The notes under the pieces are model-generated. The model searched no databases. It saw only the letters and a list, made by a program, of their open reading frames with translations, and was not told where the DNA came from. Of a DNA stretch of 64,000 nucleotides, positions 47,129 through 56,808 are shown piece by piece. Numbering within the stretch: the stretch's first letter is position 1; each line of letters begins with the position of its first letter. The DNA is taken from NCBI GenBank assembly GCA_947631015.1, contig CANRJS010000002.1, positions 1-64,000 of the forward strand, given 5' to 3'. The DNA comes from an uncultured Clostridia bacterium (GTDB lineage: Bacteria > Bacillota > Clostridia > Oscillospirales > JAAYOS01). A program made the translations under genes and the position numbers.

Positions 47129-47992
47129 CTATAAAGTCCTTTTGGACTTCTTTGCCTTCCATCTGCCCGCGAGGACTTCGTCCGTCACGGCATAGAGGCC
47201 GAGACGCAGCGTGTTCTCAACGAGCGCCGCCTCACGTCCGAGTTCCAGCTCGCGCGCCGCCTCCCATGCGGCGTCGAGCGAGAACGCGAGCGTTCCCTCG
47301 ATGTGCGCCCTTATCTCTCCGTCCGGCGGACCGGTGAGCCCAAAGCGCTCTGCCACGGGATTGTAGCGGCGCGCGGCGATGTCCTCCCCGATGTCGTCGC
47401 ACGCGTCGACGATGTATATCCATCTGCCGACGTGATAGAACATCCGCGCCGTCCGTTCGCCCGCAAGCTCCTCGCCCGCGGCGGAGAGTATCCGCGCGAA
47501 CGCGTCTGCGGGGTAATCTATTGAAGCGCACCGCTCGCCCTCGAGTTTTTCGAGCGCCGCGAGCGCTTCATCCACCTTCAGACCGAGCTCCGGGCGGTAG
47601 CGCCTCGCCTTCCGGTAGTACGGCGTGAGGAGCAGACGCAGGAATCGCGCGCCGAGACCTCGGAAAAAACCGGAGTCCCGCACCTCGTCGTCCAGCTTCT
47701 TATAGCCGAGCAGTACGGTGAGGTCGGCGGCAAGTTCCATGCCGTTTCCCTTGCAGAGGATACACTTCTTGCGGAAGGGGCTCGCGGCACAGCGCCGGAA
47801 TTCCGGCGCGGCGGAGCTGTCCAGCCCGTCCGCGACCGCGGCGTAGAACGCGAGGTCGTAGCTGAGCAGGAACCGCGCGCCGAAGCCGTACCTCCGGCTC
47901 AGCATGTGGCAGAGCCCGCAGTAGACAGCCCGGAACCGCTCGAACTCGGAGACCTTCAGCTCTCCCTTCAGCGGACGCACATACCCGAACAT
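47129..47992 (-). CDS. DUF5685-like protein
   Basis: MFGYVRPLKGELKVSEFERFRAVYCGLCHML; KKCILCKGNGM. Confidence 0.75.
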   Translation of the reverse strand: MFGYVRPLKGELKVSEFERFRAVYCGLCHMLSRRYGFGARFLLSYDLAFYAAVADGLDSSAAPEFRRCAASPFRKKCILCKGNGMELAADLTVLLGYKKLDDEVRDSGFFRGLGARFLRLLLTPYYRKARRYRPELGLKVDEALAALEKLEGERCASIDYPADAFARILSAAGEELAGERTARMFYHVGRWIYIVDACDDIGEDIAARRYNPVAERFGLTGPPDGEIRAHIEGTLAFSLDAAWEAARELELGREAALVENTLRLGLYAVTDEVLAGRWKAKKSKRTL

Positions 47993-48084
47993 TCCGAACC
48001 TCCCGCTCCGCAGAAGCCGCGCATCCTGCCCGGCGCGCGGAAAATAACGAGTCTATAACAGCCTCATCTTATATTTTACTACAA

Positions 48085-48117
48085 AAGCACCCCAAAGCGC
48101 AAGCTTTTGGGGTGCTT
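48085..48117 (-). terminator. Terminator after cdaR
   Basis: AAGCACCCCAAA ... TTTGGGGTGCTT hairpin followed by TTTTG on minus strand. Confidence 0.75.
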
Positions 48118-48161
48118 AAACGAAAAATTTACAGTTTGTTCATCACGGGACGCGTGCGGGG

Positions 48162-49403
48162 TCACTCTCCCGCCTCATCCTCGGGCATCAGCTCAACCGA
48201 AACGTTGTACTCGCCGAGCACTCCGACGTCCGGGAAACCGTCCACATAGACGTCCGCGTCAACGGTGTAGCGTCCGCTCTCGGTTATGCCCGTACCGCGC
48301 AGGTCGGCCACGACCCGCAGGTTGAGCGGCTCTATCCCGTCAATATCCTCCGCCCTGCCGCGCAGGGTGATGCTGCGCTCGTTCGTTATGACGTTTACGG
48401 CGAGGCCTTCCGGCTGGTTTATCGCAACGATGTTGTCACAGACTATCGACTTCACCGAAAGTCCCTCAAGAGTCACCGATACGCTGCATTCCCCCTCGCC
48501 GGAGAGGCTCTCCACGCCGTTTGGCAGGCTTATCGGGAAGGTGAACTCCGCCGTGCCGAGCACGTCCGCAAGGTCTATTGAGCCGACGTCGACCGAGTTG
48601 AGCGCGTCCACTATCGAGGGCTCGCCCGCGACCTCTATCTCGGCGGGGTCTATCGTCCATTTAGCGTCCGTCTCGGCGGCGCCCGCGCCGCCCACAATTT
48701 TGACCGAGAGCGGCAGGGTCTTCATCTTCTGGACGGGCATGGTCACGTTGACCGTCTCGTAATTGACGTTCAACTCCTCGGACTCGACAAGCTCCCCGTC
48801 GTCGGTATAGAGCGAATAGCCTACGTCTGCGGTGATGGTGCTGTCAACATTCTGCCTTGTCCAGACCGCCTCGGCATAGCCGATGCCGCTCACGAGCTCG
48901 CGCGGCCCGGTGACGAGTATCGACGCGGGCTCTATCGAGGGTGTCTTTGTGATGAAGCCCTCGGAGACGCTTCCGTCGTTGCGGAGGCGCACCTCCACGG
49001 CGGTGGTTATCACGTTCTCGAGCGTGACGTTGAGGTAGTACGGGGACTGGTCGAGCAGCGTCACATCCTCGTCGGGGATGGTGACGGTGTAGTTTACCTG
49101 CTTTGTTCCGGCGCTGTTGTAGCGGCTGAGGTCGGCCTCGACCGTTATCGACTCCTTGTGGGTGTTCAGCTCCGCAATGTCCCGGATGCTTCCCATGACC
49201 GTCAGGTCGACGGTGGCGTGCTTCTCGGAGGTCATCATGAGGTCATAGTCCTCATAGATCTCGTCCACGCCGATAAACGTGACCGGAACGCCGCTTATGA
49301 CGTCCTCCTTCTGCGGGTTTTCCACGCCGACGACGTATATCCACAGCAGCACGGAGGCGACAAAAGCAATAAAAATATAGAGGATCCTAGTTCTCCCTGC
49401 CAT
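48162..49403 (-). CDS. cdaR: CdaR/YbbR domain regulator
   Basis: N-terminal TM, repeated YbbR-like beta domains, next to cdaA. Confidence 0.88.
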   Translation of the reverse strand: MAGRTRILYIFIAFVASVLLWIYVVGVENPQKEDVISGVPVTFIGVDEIYEDYDLMMTSEKHATVDLTVMGSIRDIAELNTHKESITVEADLSRYNSAGTKQVNYTVTIPDEDVTLLDQSPYYLNVTLENVITTAVEVRLRNDGSVSEGFITKTPSIEPASILVTGPRELVSGIGYAEAVWTRQNVDSTITADVGYSLYTDDGELVESEELNVNYETVNVTMPVQKMKTLPLSVKIVGGAGAAETDAKWTIDPAEIEVAGEPSIVDALNSVDVGSIDLADVLGTAEFTFPISLPNGVESLSGEGECSVSVTLEGLSVKSIVCDNIVAINQPEGLAVNVITNERSITLRGRAEDIDGIEPLNLRVVADLRGTGITESGRYTVDADVYVDGFPDVGVLGEYNVSVELMPEDEAGE

Positions 49404-50265
49404 TTTTCTTCCCCTTTATCTGCTGCATCACTTTCTTGACGCCCTTCTGCGAAGTTTCCGGCTCGCTCGGTATCAGCTCGCGGCGGAGCAGCGCCGCCAG
49501 CGTCTCGGTATTCAGGTGGCGTTTGAGCATGCCGCCGGTCGCCACGGATATGGCGCCGGTCTCCTCGCTGACTATTACCACGACGGCGTCGCTCACCTCG
49601 CTCATGCCGACGCCCGCGCGGTGGCGCATACCGAGGTCCGGGCTGAGGTTGTTGTTTGTGGTGAGCGGAAGCATACACCCCGCCGCGCAGAGGCGGTCGT
49701 CCCGAATTATGACCGCGCCGTCATGCAGCGCAGCCTTCGGGAAGAAGATGTTCTTTATGAGCATGCTCGACACGGCGGCGTCCACCACGGTGCCGGTCTT
49801 TATCACGTCCTCGAGCAGCATCGAGCGCTCGAAGACGAGGAGCACGCCTATCTTCTGCTGTGAAAGCGTGTTGCAGGCGCTGACGACCTGGGCTATCACC
49901 GCCTCGGTGTCCCGCGCGACGCGCTCGTCGTTCTTTGAAAAGAGATTTGAGAGCTTGCTGCTGCCGACCGTCTCGAGCATCTTGCGGAGCTCCGGCTGGA
50001 AGAGCACGAGCAGCGCTATTATGCCGAGCTGGAGGGTGTTCGAGAGAATGAAGGTCAGCACGTCAAGCTCGAGGAGCGCGGCGATGGCGAGCATAACGAC
50101 AAGCAGCGCGATACCCTTGAGTATCTGCGCCGCCGGCGTCTTGCGTATCAGGACCAGCAGCTTGTAGATGACAAACGTCATCACAAGAACGTCAACCACG
50201 TCCGTCCAGCTTATAAGCTGGAGGTAGTTCACGACGTTTGAAAGCGCCTCACGAATCAGTTCCAT
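49387..50265 (-). CDS. cdaA: Diadenylate cyclase CdaA
   Basis: DAC motifs LHDGAVIIRDDRL and LGMRHRAGVGMSEVSDAVVVIVSEETG. Confidence 0.96.
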   Translation of the reverse strand: MELIREALSNVVNYLQLISWTDVVDVLVMTFVIYKLLVLIRKTPAAQILKGIALLVVMLAIAALLELDVLTFILSNTLQLGIIALLVLFQPELRKMLETVGSSKLSNLFSKNDERVARDTEAVIAQVVSACNTLSQQKIGVLLVFERSMLLEDVIKTGTVVDAAVSSMLIKNIFFPKAALHDGAVIIRDDRLCAAGCMLPLTTNNNLSPDLGMRHRAGVGMSEVSDAVVVIVSEETGAISVATGGMLKRHLNTETLAALLRRELIPSEPETSQKGVKKVMQQIKGKKNGREN

Positions 50266-50428
50266 AACCGCTCCATCGCTCTTTATAAGACATATTCTGC
50301 CGTATTGATTTTACCACACCTGCCCTTAATGTTAAATAGGCATTTGGAGAATTTATGAATTTGTAACAATTTTGTAACATTTCGGCGGAGCGCCGAAACG
50401 CTGCCGCCCGGCACGGTTCGAGGGCGGA

Positions 50429-50465
50429 AAAACACCGCCCCGACGCGTTGTCGGGGCGGTGTTTT
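50429..50465. terminator. Bidirectional terminator
   Basis: AAAACACCGCCCCGA...TCGGGGCGGTGTTTT. Confidence 0.85.
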
Positions 50466-50509
50466 CGCGGCGCGCGGCACGTCCGCGCGCCCACCGATGT
50501 TGTGGTTTC

Positions 50510-52408
50510 TCACTCCGCCGGCATCCAGACGCGCATCTGGTTTACGCCTCGGTTTGCCCAGGTGTAGTAAGGAACGGCGCGCGCCGTCACCGGCGTCCTT
50601 TTCGGTTCCGCCGAGGTGTAGAGCGCGCCGGAGTCCTCCGTGCGGAGCGCCTCTGCGGATATCGCCGCCGTGCCGCCGAGCATATCCGGGTCGAATTTCT
50701 CCGCGCGGAGGCGTCCCCCGCGCCGCAGCGCAAGCGACAGCACGTCGCCTCCGTTGTCCGCTCCCTCGAAGCAATAGACGAGCGGCCCGCGCTCGACGGC
50801 GACTTTTCCCGAAAGCGCCGGGACCTTCGGCGAGGCGTAGACGTACCTCGGAGCGTCGTCGAGCGTGACGGTTATGCGGTCGCCGTCCTCCGAGTCGATA
50901 TAGACGTATCCCTTCTCCGGCTCGCAGACAAACTCCTGCCCGTTGAGCTCCACAGAGAACTTATTCCGGCTCCAGCCGGGTATCCTTACCGCTATTCTGC
51001 CGCCGCTGCGGACGTCGTAGCGCACCTCGAAGCCGTAGGGGTACCCGGTCGAACACTCGAGCGATACGCCGTTTGCAAACTCCACCTCGCCCGCGAGGAA
51101 CATATTGCAGAACGCGGTGTCGTGCGTCTCGCCGTAGGCGTACTTGCCGAGCGACGCTATCAGCCGCGCCGCGTTCGGCGGGCAGCATGCGCAGGCAAAC
51201 CAGCCCGGCCGCTCACAGAGGACGTGCCGCTCGGTCGCAGCCGAGCCGCTTATTCCGGGCACGCACTCGAGCGGGTTGACGTAGAAGAACCTCCTTCCGT
51301 CAAGCGACATCCCCGCAAGGACGGTGTTGTAGAAGGCGCGCTCCATCACGTCGGCGTACTCGCCGTCGTGGTCGCGTTCGAGCATGCGCATGGCAAAGAA
51401 TATCAGTCCCACCGAGGCGCAGGTCTCGGCGTATGCGGTGTCGCCCGGGAGGTCGTAGTCGACGGTGAACGCCTCGCCGTGGACGGTCGAGCCGACGCCG
51501 CCGGTGACGTACACCCTCTTTTGCGTGACGCTCTCCCAGAGACGGCGGCAGGCGGTGGAAAGCTCCGCGTCGCCGGTCTCGGCGGCGACGTCCGCCATCC
51601 CGCTGTAGAGGTACATCGCGCGGACGGCGTGACCCACGGCGTCCTGCTGCTCGCGCACCGGCGCGTGGGACTGCTGGTACTCGCGGTCGGCGGCGTCGTT
51701 TCCCCAGACCTCCCAATCGCGCTCCCTTGCCTCGCGCTCGAAGTAGTACGGCTCGCGTCCGCGCGCGTCAATAAAGTGTTTCGCGAGCTCGAGGAGCTTC
51801 CGCTCCCCCGTCGCGCGGTACATCCGCACGAGCGCGAGCTCGACCTCCGGGTGGCCGGAGTATCCGTCGCGCCCCTCCTCGACAAAATGCCGGTAGATGT
51901 GCAGGGCGCACTTCGTCATGACGTCGAGGAGCTTCCTCTTGCCGGTTGCCTCAAAGTATGCGGCGGCGGCCTCCATCATGTGCCCCATGCAGTAGAGTTC
52001 GTGCGCCTCGAGAAGGTCCGTCCAGCGCTTCTCGCGGTCCTTTATCGTGAAGCGCGTGTCGAGGTATCCGTCCTCATCCTGCGCCGCCGCTATGATGTCG
52101 ATAAACGCGTCCGCCTCGCGCTCGAGCTCGTCCGACGGAAAGACCGCGAGCGAGTACGCCGCCGCCTCGAGCCACTTCGCGGCGTCGCTGTCCTGAAAGA
52201 CCATGCCCCGGAAGCCGTCGCCCGTGTTCTCGCCGCGCAGAGCCTTTCCGGCGTTGATGAAGTTCCGTATCGCGTGGCTCTCCTCCGCGCCGGGGACGGC
52301 GTCGCGCAGTATGTCGTACTGATAGGGTATGACGGTGTCCGCCACGAGCCTCTGGTACTTCTCCGCAAACCCCGCCGGGCGGTACGCCGAAATATGTATC
52401 TGTCTCAT
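50510..52408 (-). CDS. GH127-type beta-L-arabinofuranosidase
   Basis: VTGGVGSTVHGEAFTVDYDLPGDTAYAETCASVGL; CACCPPNAARLIASLGKYAYG. Confidence 0.9.
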   Translation of the reverse strand: MRQIHISAYRPAGFAEKYQRLVADTVIPYQYDILRDAVPGAEESHAIRNFINAGKALRGENTGDGFRGMVFQDSDAAKWLEAAAYSLAVFPSDELEREADAFIDIIAAAQDEDGYLDTRFTIKDREKRWTDLLEAHELYCMGHMMEAAAAYFEATGKRKLLDVMTKCALHIYRHFVEEGRDGYSGHPEVELALVRMYRATGERKLLELAKHFIDARGREPYYFEREARERDWEVWGNDAADREYQQSHAPVREQQDAVGHAVRAMYLYSGMADVAAETGDAELSTACRRLWESVTQKRVYVTGGVGSTVHGEAFTVDYDLPGDTAYAETCASVGLIFFAMRMLERDHDGEYADVMERAFYNTVLAGMSLDGRRFFYVNPLECVPGISGSAATERHVLCERPGWFACACCPPNAARLIASLGKYAYGETHDTAFCNMFLAGEVEFANGVSLECSTGYPYGFEVRYDVRSGGRIAVRIPGWSRNKFSVELNGQEFVCEPEKGYVYIDSEDGDRITVTLDDAPRYVYASPKVPALSGKVAVERGPLVYCFEGADNGGDVLSLALRRGGRLRAEKFDPDMLGGTAAISAEALRTEDSGALYTSAEPKRTPVTARAVPYYTWANRGVNQMRVWMPAE

Positions 52409-52432
52409 CCGTTTCTCCTCCGTGGGAAGCGA

Positions 52433-53701
52433 CTATTTTGTCTGCATCGAGAGCCATTCGAGCAGGCTCACTTCTTTTCCGTCCGCCGTGACCGGACGCC
52501 CGTCGTAGTCCAGGCGGCAGTCGTCGTTGAACACCGGTATCCACGCGAAGTGACCGAGGTACTCGAACGGTTTGCCGTCCGGCCCCCGGAAGCCCTCGTG
52601 TATGTCCTCGATCTTCGGCCAGAAGGTGAAGTGTACGTTCCTCGCCCCGGCGTCGATAAGGCGCCTGTAAGTCGCCTCGACGGTCGTCTCCGGCTTCACG
52701 ACGGGGTCGTTCTTCGCGTGTGTGAACCATATCGGCAGATGCACGATCTTTTCAAGCGCCTCGTCGGTTATCGTTCCGTCGTAGAGCGCTTCGCAGACCG
52801 GGAAGGCGGCGGCGAAGAAGTCGGGATAGTCGAGTATCATCCGCATCGTCATAAAGCCGCCGTTGCTGTCTCCGCCGATGTATATGCGGCTGCGGTCTAC
52901 GGCCGGGTTCTTTTCGACGAACTCATCTATACACGCCTTCAGCGCTTCGACATACATGCTCTTACCCGACTGTCCGTACTGCCCGGAGCCGTCGTTCATC
53001 CAGAAGGTTTTCGTCTGAGGCACAAGGATGTATGCTCCGCCGAAGGACTTCTGTATTTTCTCTCCGGCGAACGCCGTCACCTTGTTTGCGGTGTAGGCTA
53101 TCGTCGCGTCGACGCCGCCCTCGCCCGCGCCGTGCAGCCATACGATGAGCGGGTGCTTCTCCCCCGGCGTCTGCGGCACGAAGTAGCCGTAGTTCAGCGG
53201 CTCGGGCGCGTAGGACGAGGTCGAGTTGAGGAAGCCCTCCGCGTCCGGGCAGAAGTCGCCGAGGGGATAGTCCCAGCAGAGCCCGCCGAGAGCTCCGGCG
53301 TCCGACTCGAGCTTTGCCGTCTGCGTGACGGTGTAGCGCATCTTCACATAGACGTTGAGGCCGTTCGGCGCGGATATGCGGCTCGAGAGCTGCGTCATCG
53401 GGCCGTAGGCCGTCTCGAGCGTGACGAACTCACCGGCGTCCGCCCTGTTCCCTTCGATGTCCGACGGATACGCCGCGAGGACGGGAATATAGCCCCGGCT
53501 CGGCTCCCTGTCGTCCCGTGCCATCCAACTCTTCGGCAGCAGGAGCGCGTCGCCCTTCTCGTCCATCCGCTCGACGTAGACCGAGAACTTCTCCGGCAAC
53601 GTCTCCTCCGCCTTCACGCTGCCGGGGACCGGCAGTATCACCTTCGTCACATACGGCCCGTAGTCGGTGACGCGCGTAAGAGTGTAGTAACCTCTGCTCA
53701 T
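52433..53701 (-). CDS. Carbohydrate-active esterase / prolyl oligopeptidase-like hydrolase
   Basis: HPLIVWLHGAGEGG, RIYIGGDSNGGFMTMRMILDYPD; N-terminal beta-rich domain. Confidence 0.8.
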   Translation of the reverse strand: MSRGYYTLTRVTDYGPYVTKVILPVPGSVKAEETLPEKFSVYVERMDEKGDALLLPKSWMARDDREPSRGYIPVLAAYPSDIEGNRADAGEFVTLETAYGPMTQLSSRISAPNGLNVYVKMRYTVTQTAKLESDAGALGGLCWDYPLGDFCPDAEGFLNSTSSYAPEPLNYGYFVPQTPGEKHPLIVWLHGAGEGGVDATIAYTANKVTAFAGEKIQKSFGGAYILVPQTKTFWMNDGSGQYGQSGKSMYVEALKACIDEFVEKNPAVDRSRIYIGGDSNGGFMTMRMILDYPDFFAAAFPVCEALYDGTITDEALEKIVHLPIWFTHAKNDPVVKPETTVEATYRRLIDAGARNVHFTFWPKIEDIHEGFRGPDGKPFEYLGHFAWIPVFNDDCRLDYDGRPVTADGKEVSLLEWLSMQTK

Positions 53702-53820
53702 CTAAAAATACCTCCCTGTCGGCGGGCATTCCGCCGGAAAATTCTTCGGGCGCACGACCCGCATATTACTTGACCTAATTATATCACCGGAAATACTGAC
53801 GCTCAATATCCGCGTATACA

Positions 53821-53854
53821 AAAATGCGCGGGGATGCAGTTCCCCGCGCATTTT
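53821..53854. terminator. Terminator after deglycosidase operon
   Basis: AAAATGCGCGGGGA...TCCCCGCGCATTTT. Confidence 0.85.
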
Positions 53855-53858
53855 GCTT

Positions 53859-54299
53859 TTACACTATGATAAGCGTCCGCTCGTTGACGTGGTGGCCGAA
53901 CTCCGGCAGGATGACGAAGTTCTCCTTGTCCGGGTCAAGCGACTCCTGCATCATCGGCGGCATATAGCTTGAGGTGAAGCAGTAGCCGTATTTGAGGTGA
54001 TGATACCCCTGCGACAGTCCGCCCGGCTTCTTCACCTTGAGGACGGCGAGGTCGGTGGGCGTCCAGTGCGTCCTGAAGTCGACTGCCATCTCCTCGTTAG
54101 TGTAGTCTTCTCCGCCGAGGCACCACACGATGTTCTCCTTCTCTATTTTCTCCCCGTCCACAAAGAGCGTGCCGGGACGGAGCTGGCTTAAGTACACGCC
54201 GCGATAGTACGGAAGCCGCACCTTGAACTGGAACCCGGTTATCTCTCCGTTCTCCTTTATGTTGCGGAAGCCTACCGACTGAATAACTTCTCTTTCCAT
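53859..54299 (-). CDS. DUF6379/C-glycoside deglycosidase beta-subunit-like protein
   Basis: Resembles the CGDB/DUF6379 family by length (146 aa) and pattern FQFKVRLPYYRGVYLSQL...PEFGHHVNERTLIIV; paired with a TIM-barrel partner. Confidence 0.72.
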   Translation of the reverse strand: MEREVIQSVGFRNIKENGEITGFQFKVRLPYYRGVYLSQLRPGTLFVDGEKIEKENIVWCLGGEDYTNEEMAVDFRTHWTPTDLAVLKVKKPGGLSQGYHHLKYGYCFTSSYMPPMMQESLDPDKENFVILPEFGHHVNERTLIIV

Positions 54300-54308
54300 A
54301 CTCTCCTC

Positions 54309-55181
54309 CTAGTCTCCGATGAGCCGTTTCAGCATGATGTGCTGCTTTCTGAGGGTCGCGCCGACCTCGTAGCCGGGGTCGTACTTGTCCGCGCCCTCGT
54401 ACTCGCTGAGCAGGTACCCGTCCCAGCCGTGGTCCTGAAGGATCTTCACTATCTCGGGATAGGGTATTGTAGTCTCCTCGAAGTCGTCCGACATGTGTAT
54501 GAACTTCGCGTGGCAGCAGTAGATGTACGGCAGCAGCGGGATGATGTCCTCCGGCTCGTTCGCCTTGTACTGCGGGTCGACCCACTCTCCCTCGCCGAAG
54601 CGGCTGCGGAACACGCTGAAGTCGATGTTGAGCCCGAAGTTCTTCGTGCCGGTCTTGTTGATGAAGTCTACGTACTCCGAGACCATCTTTCCCTTGAGGT
54701 TCGAGGGGGTGTGTATCTCGGGGCACATCACAATGCCGAGCTCCTCCGCGAGCGGGAGCGCGGCGGAAATTATCTCGCGCCAGTTCTCCACCGGCTCGAG
54801 CGCGCCGTTTATGACCGGCATTTTCGTCCGCATGACGGTAAAGCCGAGGCGGTGCGCAAGGCGCAGGTCGCGGCAGAGCATCTCCACGCTCTCCTCGGTG
54901 GTGAGCTCGCGCCCGCCGAGGACGTGGCTATCTATCCAGTGGCCGTACTCGACCGGGACTATCTCGTACTTGTCGCAGAGGCGGAACCACCTGTCCACCC
55001 ACTCGTCGGTCGGGTAGGGGTAGTTCTCAATGTGGGTATTCGCGAGGATCTCGATGCCGTGCGCGCCCATGTCGCACACGTCCTCGAAGCAGTCTTCGAG
55101 GTTCTTGGTAAGTCCGAACTCCGCCGAGTAGCTGTAAAGCGCCACACCGCGCTTCGGACCCTTCCGGTCATAGCGATACAA
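54309..55181 (-). CDS. Sugar phosphate isomerase/epimerase-like TIM barrel (putative C-glycoside deglycosidase alpha subunit)
   Basis: AP-endonuclease-2-like fold: [41 protein letters not shown]. Confidence 0.78.
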   Translation of the reverse strand: MYRYDRKGPKRGVALYSYSAEFGLTKNLEDCFEDVCDMGAHGIEILANTHIENYPYPTDEWVDRWFRLCDKYEIVPVEYGHWIDSHVLGGRELTTEESVEMLCRDLRLAHRLGFTVMRTKMPVINGALEPVENWREIISAALPLAEELGIVMCPEIHTPSNLKGKMVSEYVDFINKTGTKNFGLNIDFSVFRSRFGEGEWVDPQYKANEPEDIIPLLPYIYCCHAKFIHMSDDFEETTIPYPEIVKILQDHGWDGYLLSEYEGADKYDPGYEVGATLRKQHIMLKRLIGD

Positions 55182-55262
55182 TCAGATTCCTCCCTTTCCT
55201 TTTTTCGGCGGCAAAGCGCCGCCCCGGCAGCCGCGCACCTCCGCAGGTCACGGTATAGTGAT

Positions 55263-55317
55263 ATTATACCCGACTGCGGACTGTATGTCAAATCGTGGCA
55301 GTCATTTGCAGTCATTT
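55263..55317 (-). promoter_or_regulatory. Consensus sigma-A promoter with tandem 10-bp repeats upstream
   Basis: TTGACA-N17-TATAAT on minus (55263-55291); GCAGTCATTT x2 at 55298-55317. Confidence 0.8.
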
Positions 55318-55325
55318 TGCGGCAA

Positions 55326-55352
55326 AAACCGGAAGCGCGGGGCTTCCGGTTT
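55326..55352 (-). terminator. Terminator after trkH
   Basis: AAACCGGAAGC...GCTTCCGGTTT plus downstream T-run on minus. Confidence 0.75.
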
Positions 55353-55355
55353 ATC

Positions 55356-56795
55356 TCAGAATTTCTGCCAGTTTTCCTTTGTGAAGAGCAGCAGGAGCGG
55401 GAACAGCTCGAGACGTCCCGCGAGCATGTCGAATATCAGCACGAGCTTCGAGAGCGCAGAGTACCCCGCGAAGTTCTGTGCGGGACCGACCGCGCCGAGG
55501 CCGGGGCCGATGTTGTTGAGCGTCGCCGCGACGGCGGTGAAGTTCGAGGTGAAGTCGAACCCGTCAAAGGATATGACGAGCACCGACACCACAAATATCA
55601 GTATATACGAGAACATAAAGACGTTTGTCGAACGCACGACCTCGTGCGCTATCGACTTTCCGTCGAGCGCTATCTTCTTAACGCTCATTGGGTGTAGCAG
55701 GCGGCGGAGCTCCTTTCGCATCGTCTTAAAGAGGATGATACAGCGGGACACCTTCACGCCGCCGCCGGTGCTTCCGGCGCAGGCGCCGATGAACATCAGC
55801 AGCACGAGTATCGCCTTGCTTGCCTCCGGCCAGAGGTCGTAGTTCGTCGTGGTGAAGCCGGTGGTCGTGATTATCGAGCCCACCTGGAAGGAGGCGTGGA
55901 GCAGAGCCGTGGAGATGTGCTCGTAGAGCCCGCGTATGTTTATCGTGATGACGATTATTGCCGTGAGGATGATGCCGGCGTACACCCTCACCTCCTCCAT
56001 CATGACCGCCCTGCGGAACTTCCGCATGAGCAGGAGGAAGTAGAAGTTGAAATTCACGCCGAACATTATCATGAACACCGTGATGACGGTCTGGATGTAG
56101 GGCGAATAGCTCGCTATGCTGTCGTTCCGAACGCCGAAGCCGCCGGTGCCCGCCGTTCCAAAGGATACGGTCACGGCGTCGAACGCGGGCATCCCGCCCG
56201 CGAGCAGGAATACTATCTCAAGGACGGTGAGGAAGATGTATATCCCGTAGAGTATCTTTGCCGTGGACTGCACCGTCGGCGCGAGCTTTTCCACCTGCGG
56301 GCCGGGGCTCTCCGCCTTCATCAGATTGACGTGCGAGCCGCCGGAGAGCGACGTTATCGAGAGCAGGAACACGAGCACGCCCATTCCGCCTATCCAGTGC
56401 GTGAAGCTCCGCCAGAACAGCAGGCCGTGGCTCATCGCCTCAACGTCGTAGAGTATGCTCGCGCCGGTGGTCGTGAAGCCGGACACCGTCTCGAATATCG
56501 CGTCGACGGGGCTTGCTATCTCCCCGGATATGAGGAACGGGAGCGAACCCACCACGCTTATCATTATCCACGCGAGCGCGGTTATCGTAAATCCGTCGCG
56601 GAGCTGGAGCACGCGGTTTCGCGGCTTGCGCCGCGAGAGCAGAAATCCCGCGGCGGCGCATACGGCAATGGTGACGCCTATCGCCATGGCGCACCCCTCG
56701 CGGTAGATGAGCGCCGTCGCGAGCGGCAGGAGCAGCAGCACCGCAAGCGTCAGAAGCAGCCGTCCCAGTATGAAAATTATCATCGAAAAGTTCAT
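55356..56795 (-). CDS. trkH: TrkH family potassium uptake protein
   Basis: FETVSGFTTTGASIL, FGTAGTGGFGVRNDSI, ACAGSTGGGVKVSR. Confidence 0.93.
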   Translation of the reverse strand: MNFSMIIFILGRLLLTLAVLLLLPLATALIYREGCAMAIGVTIAVCAAAGFLLSRRKPRNRVLQLRDGFTITALAWIMISVVGSLPFLISGEIASPVDAIFETVSGFTTTGASILYDVEAMSHGLLFWRSFTHWIGGMGVLVFLLSITSLSGGSHVNLMKAESPGPQVEKLAPTVQSTAKILYGIYIFLTVLEIVFLLAGGMPAFDAVTVSFGTAGTGGFGVRNDSIASYSPYIQTVITVFMIMFGVNFNFYFLLLMRKFRRAVMMEEVRVYAGIILTAIIVITINIRGLYEHISTALLHASFQVGSIITTTGFTTTNYDLWPEASKAILVLLMFIGACAGSTGGGVKVSRCIILFKTMRKELRRLLHPMSVKKIALDGKSIAHEVVRSTNVFMFSYILIFVVSVLVISFDGFDFTSNFTAVAATLNNIGPGLGAVGPAQNFAGYSALSKLVLIFDMLAGRLELFPLLLLFTKENWQKF

Positions 56796-56808
56796 TGAGA
56801 CCCCTCTG

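Noticed and set aside
53702-53860. Riboswitch upstream of the esterase gene
   Set aside because: Sequence is explained by a sigma-A promoter (TTGAGC-N17-TATAAT) and the upstream operon's terminator; no riboswitch core seen.
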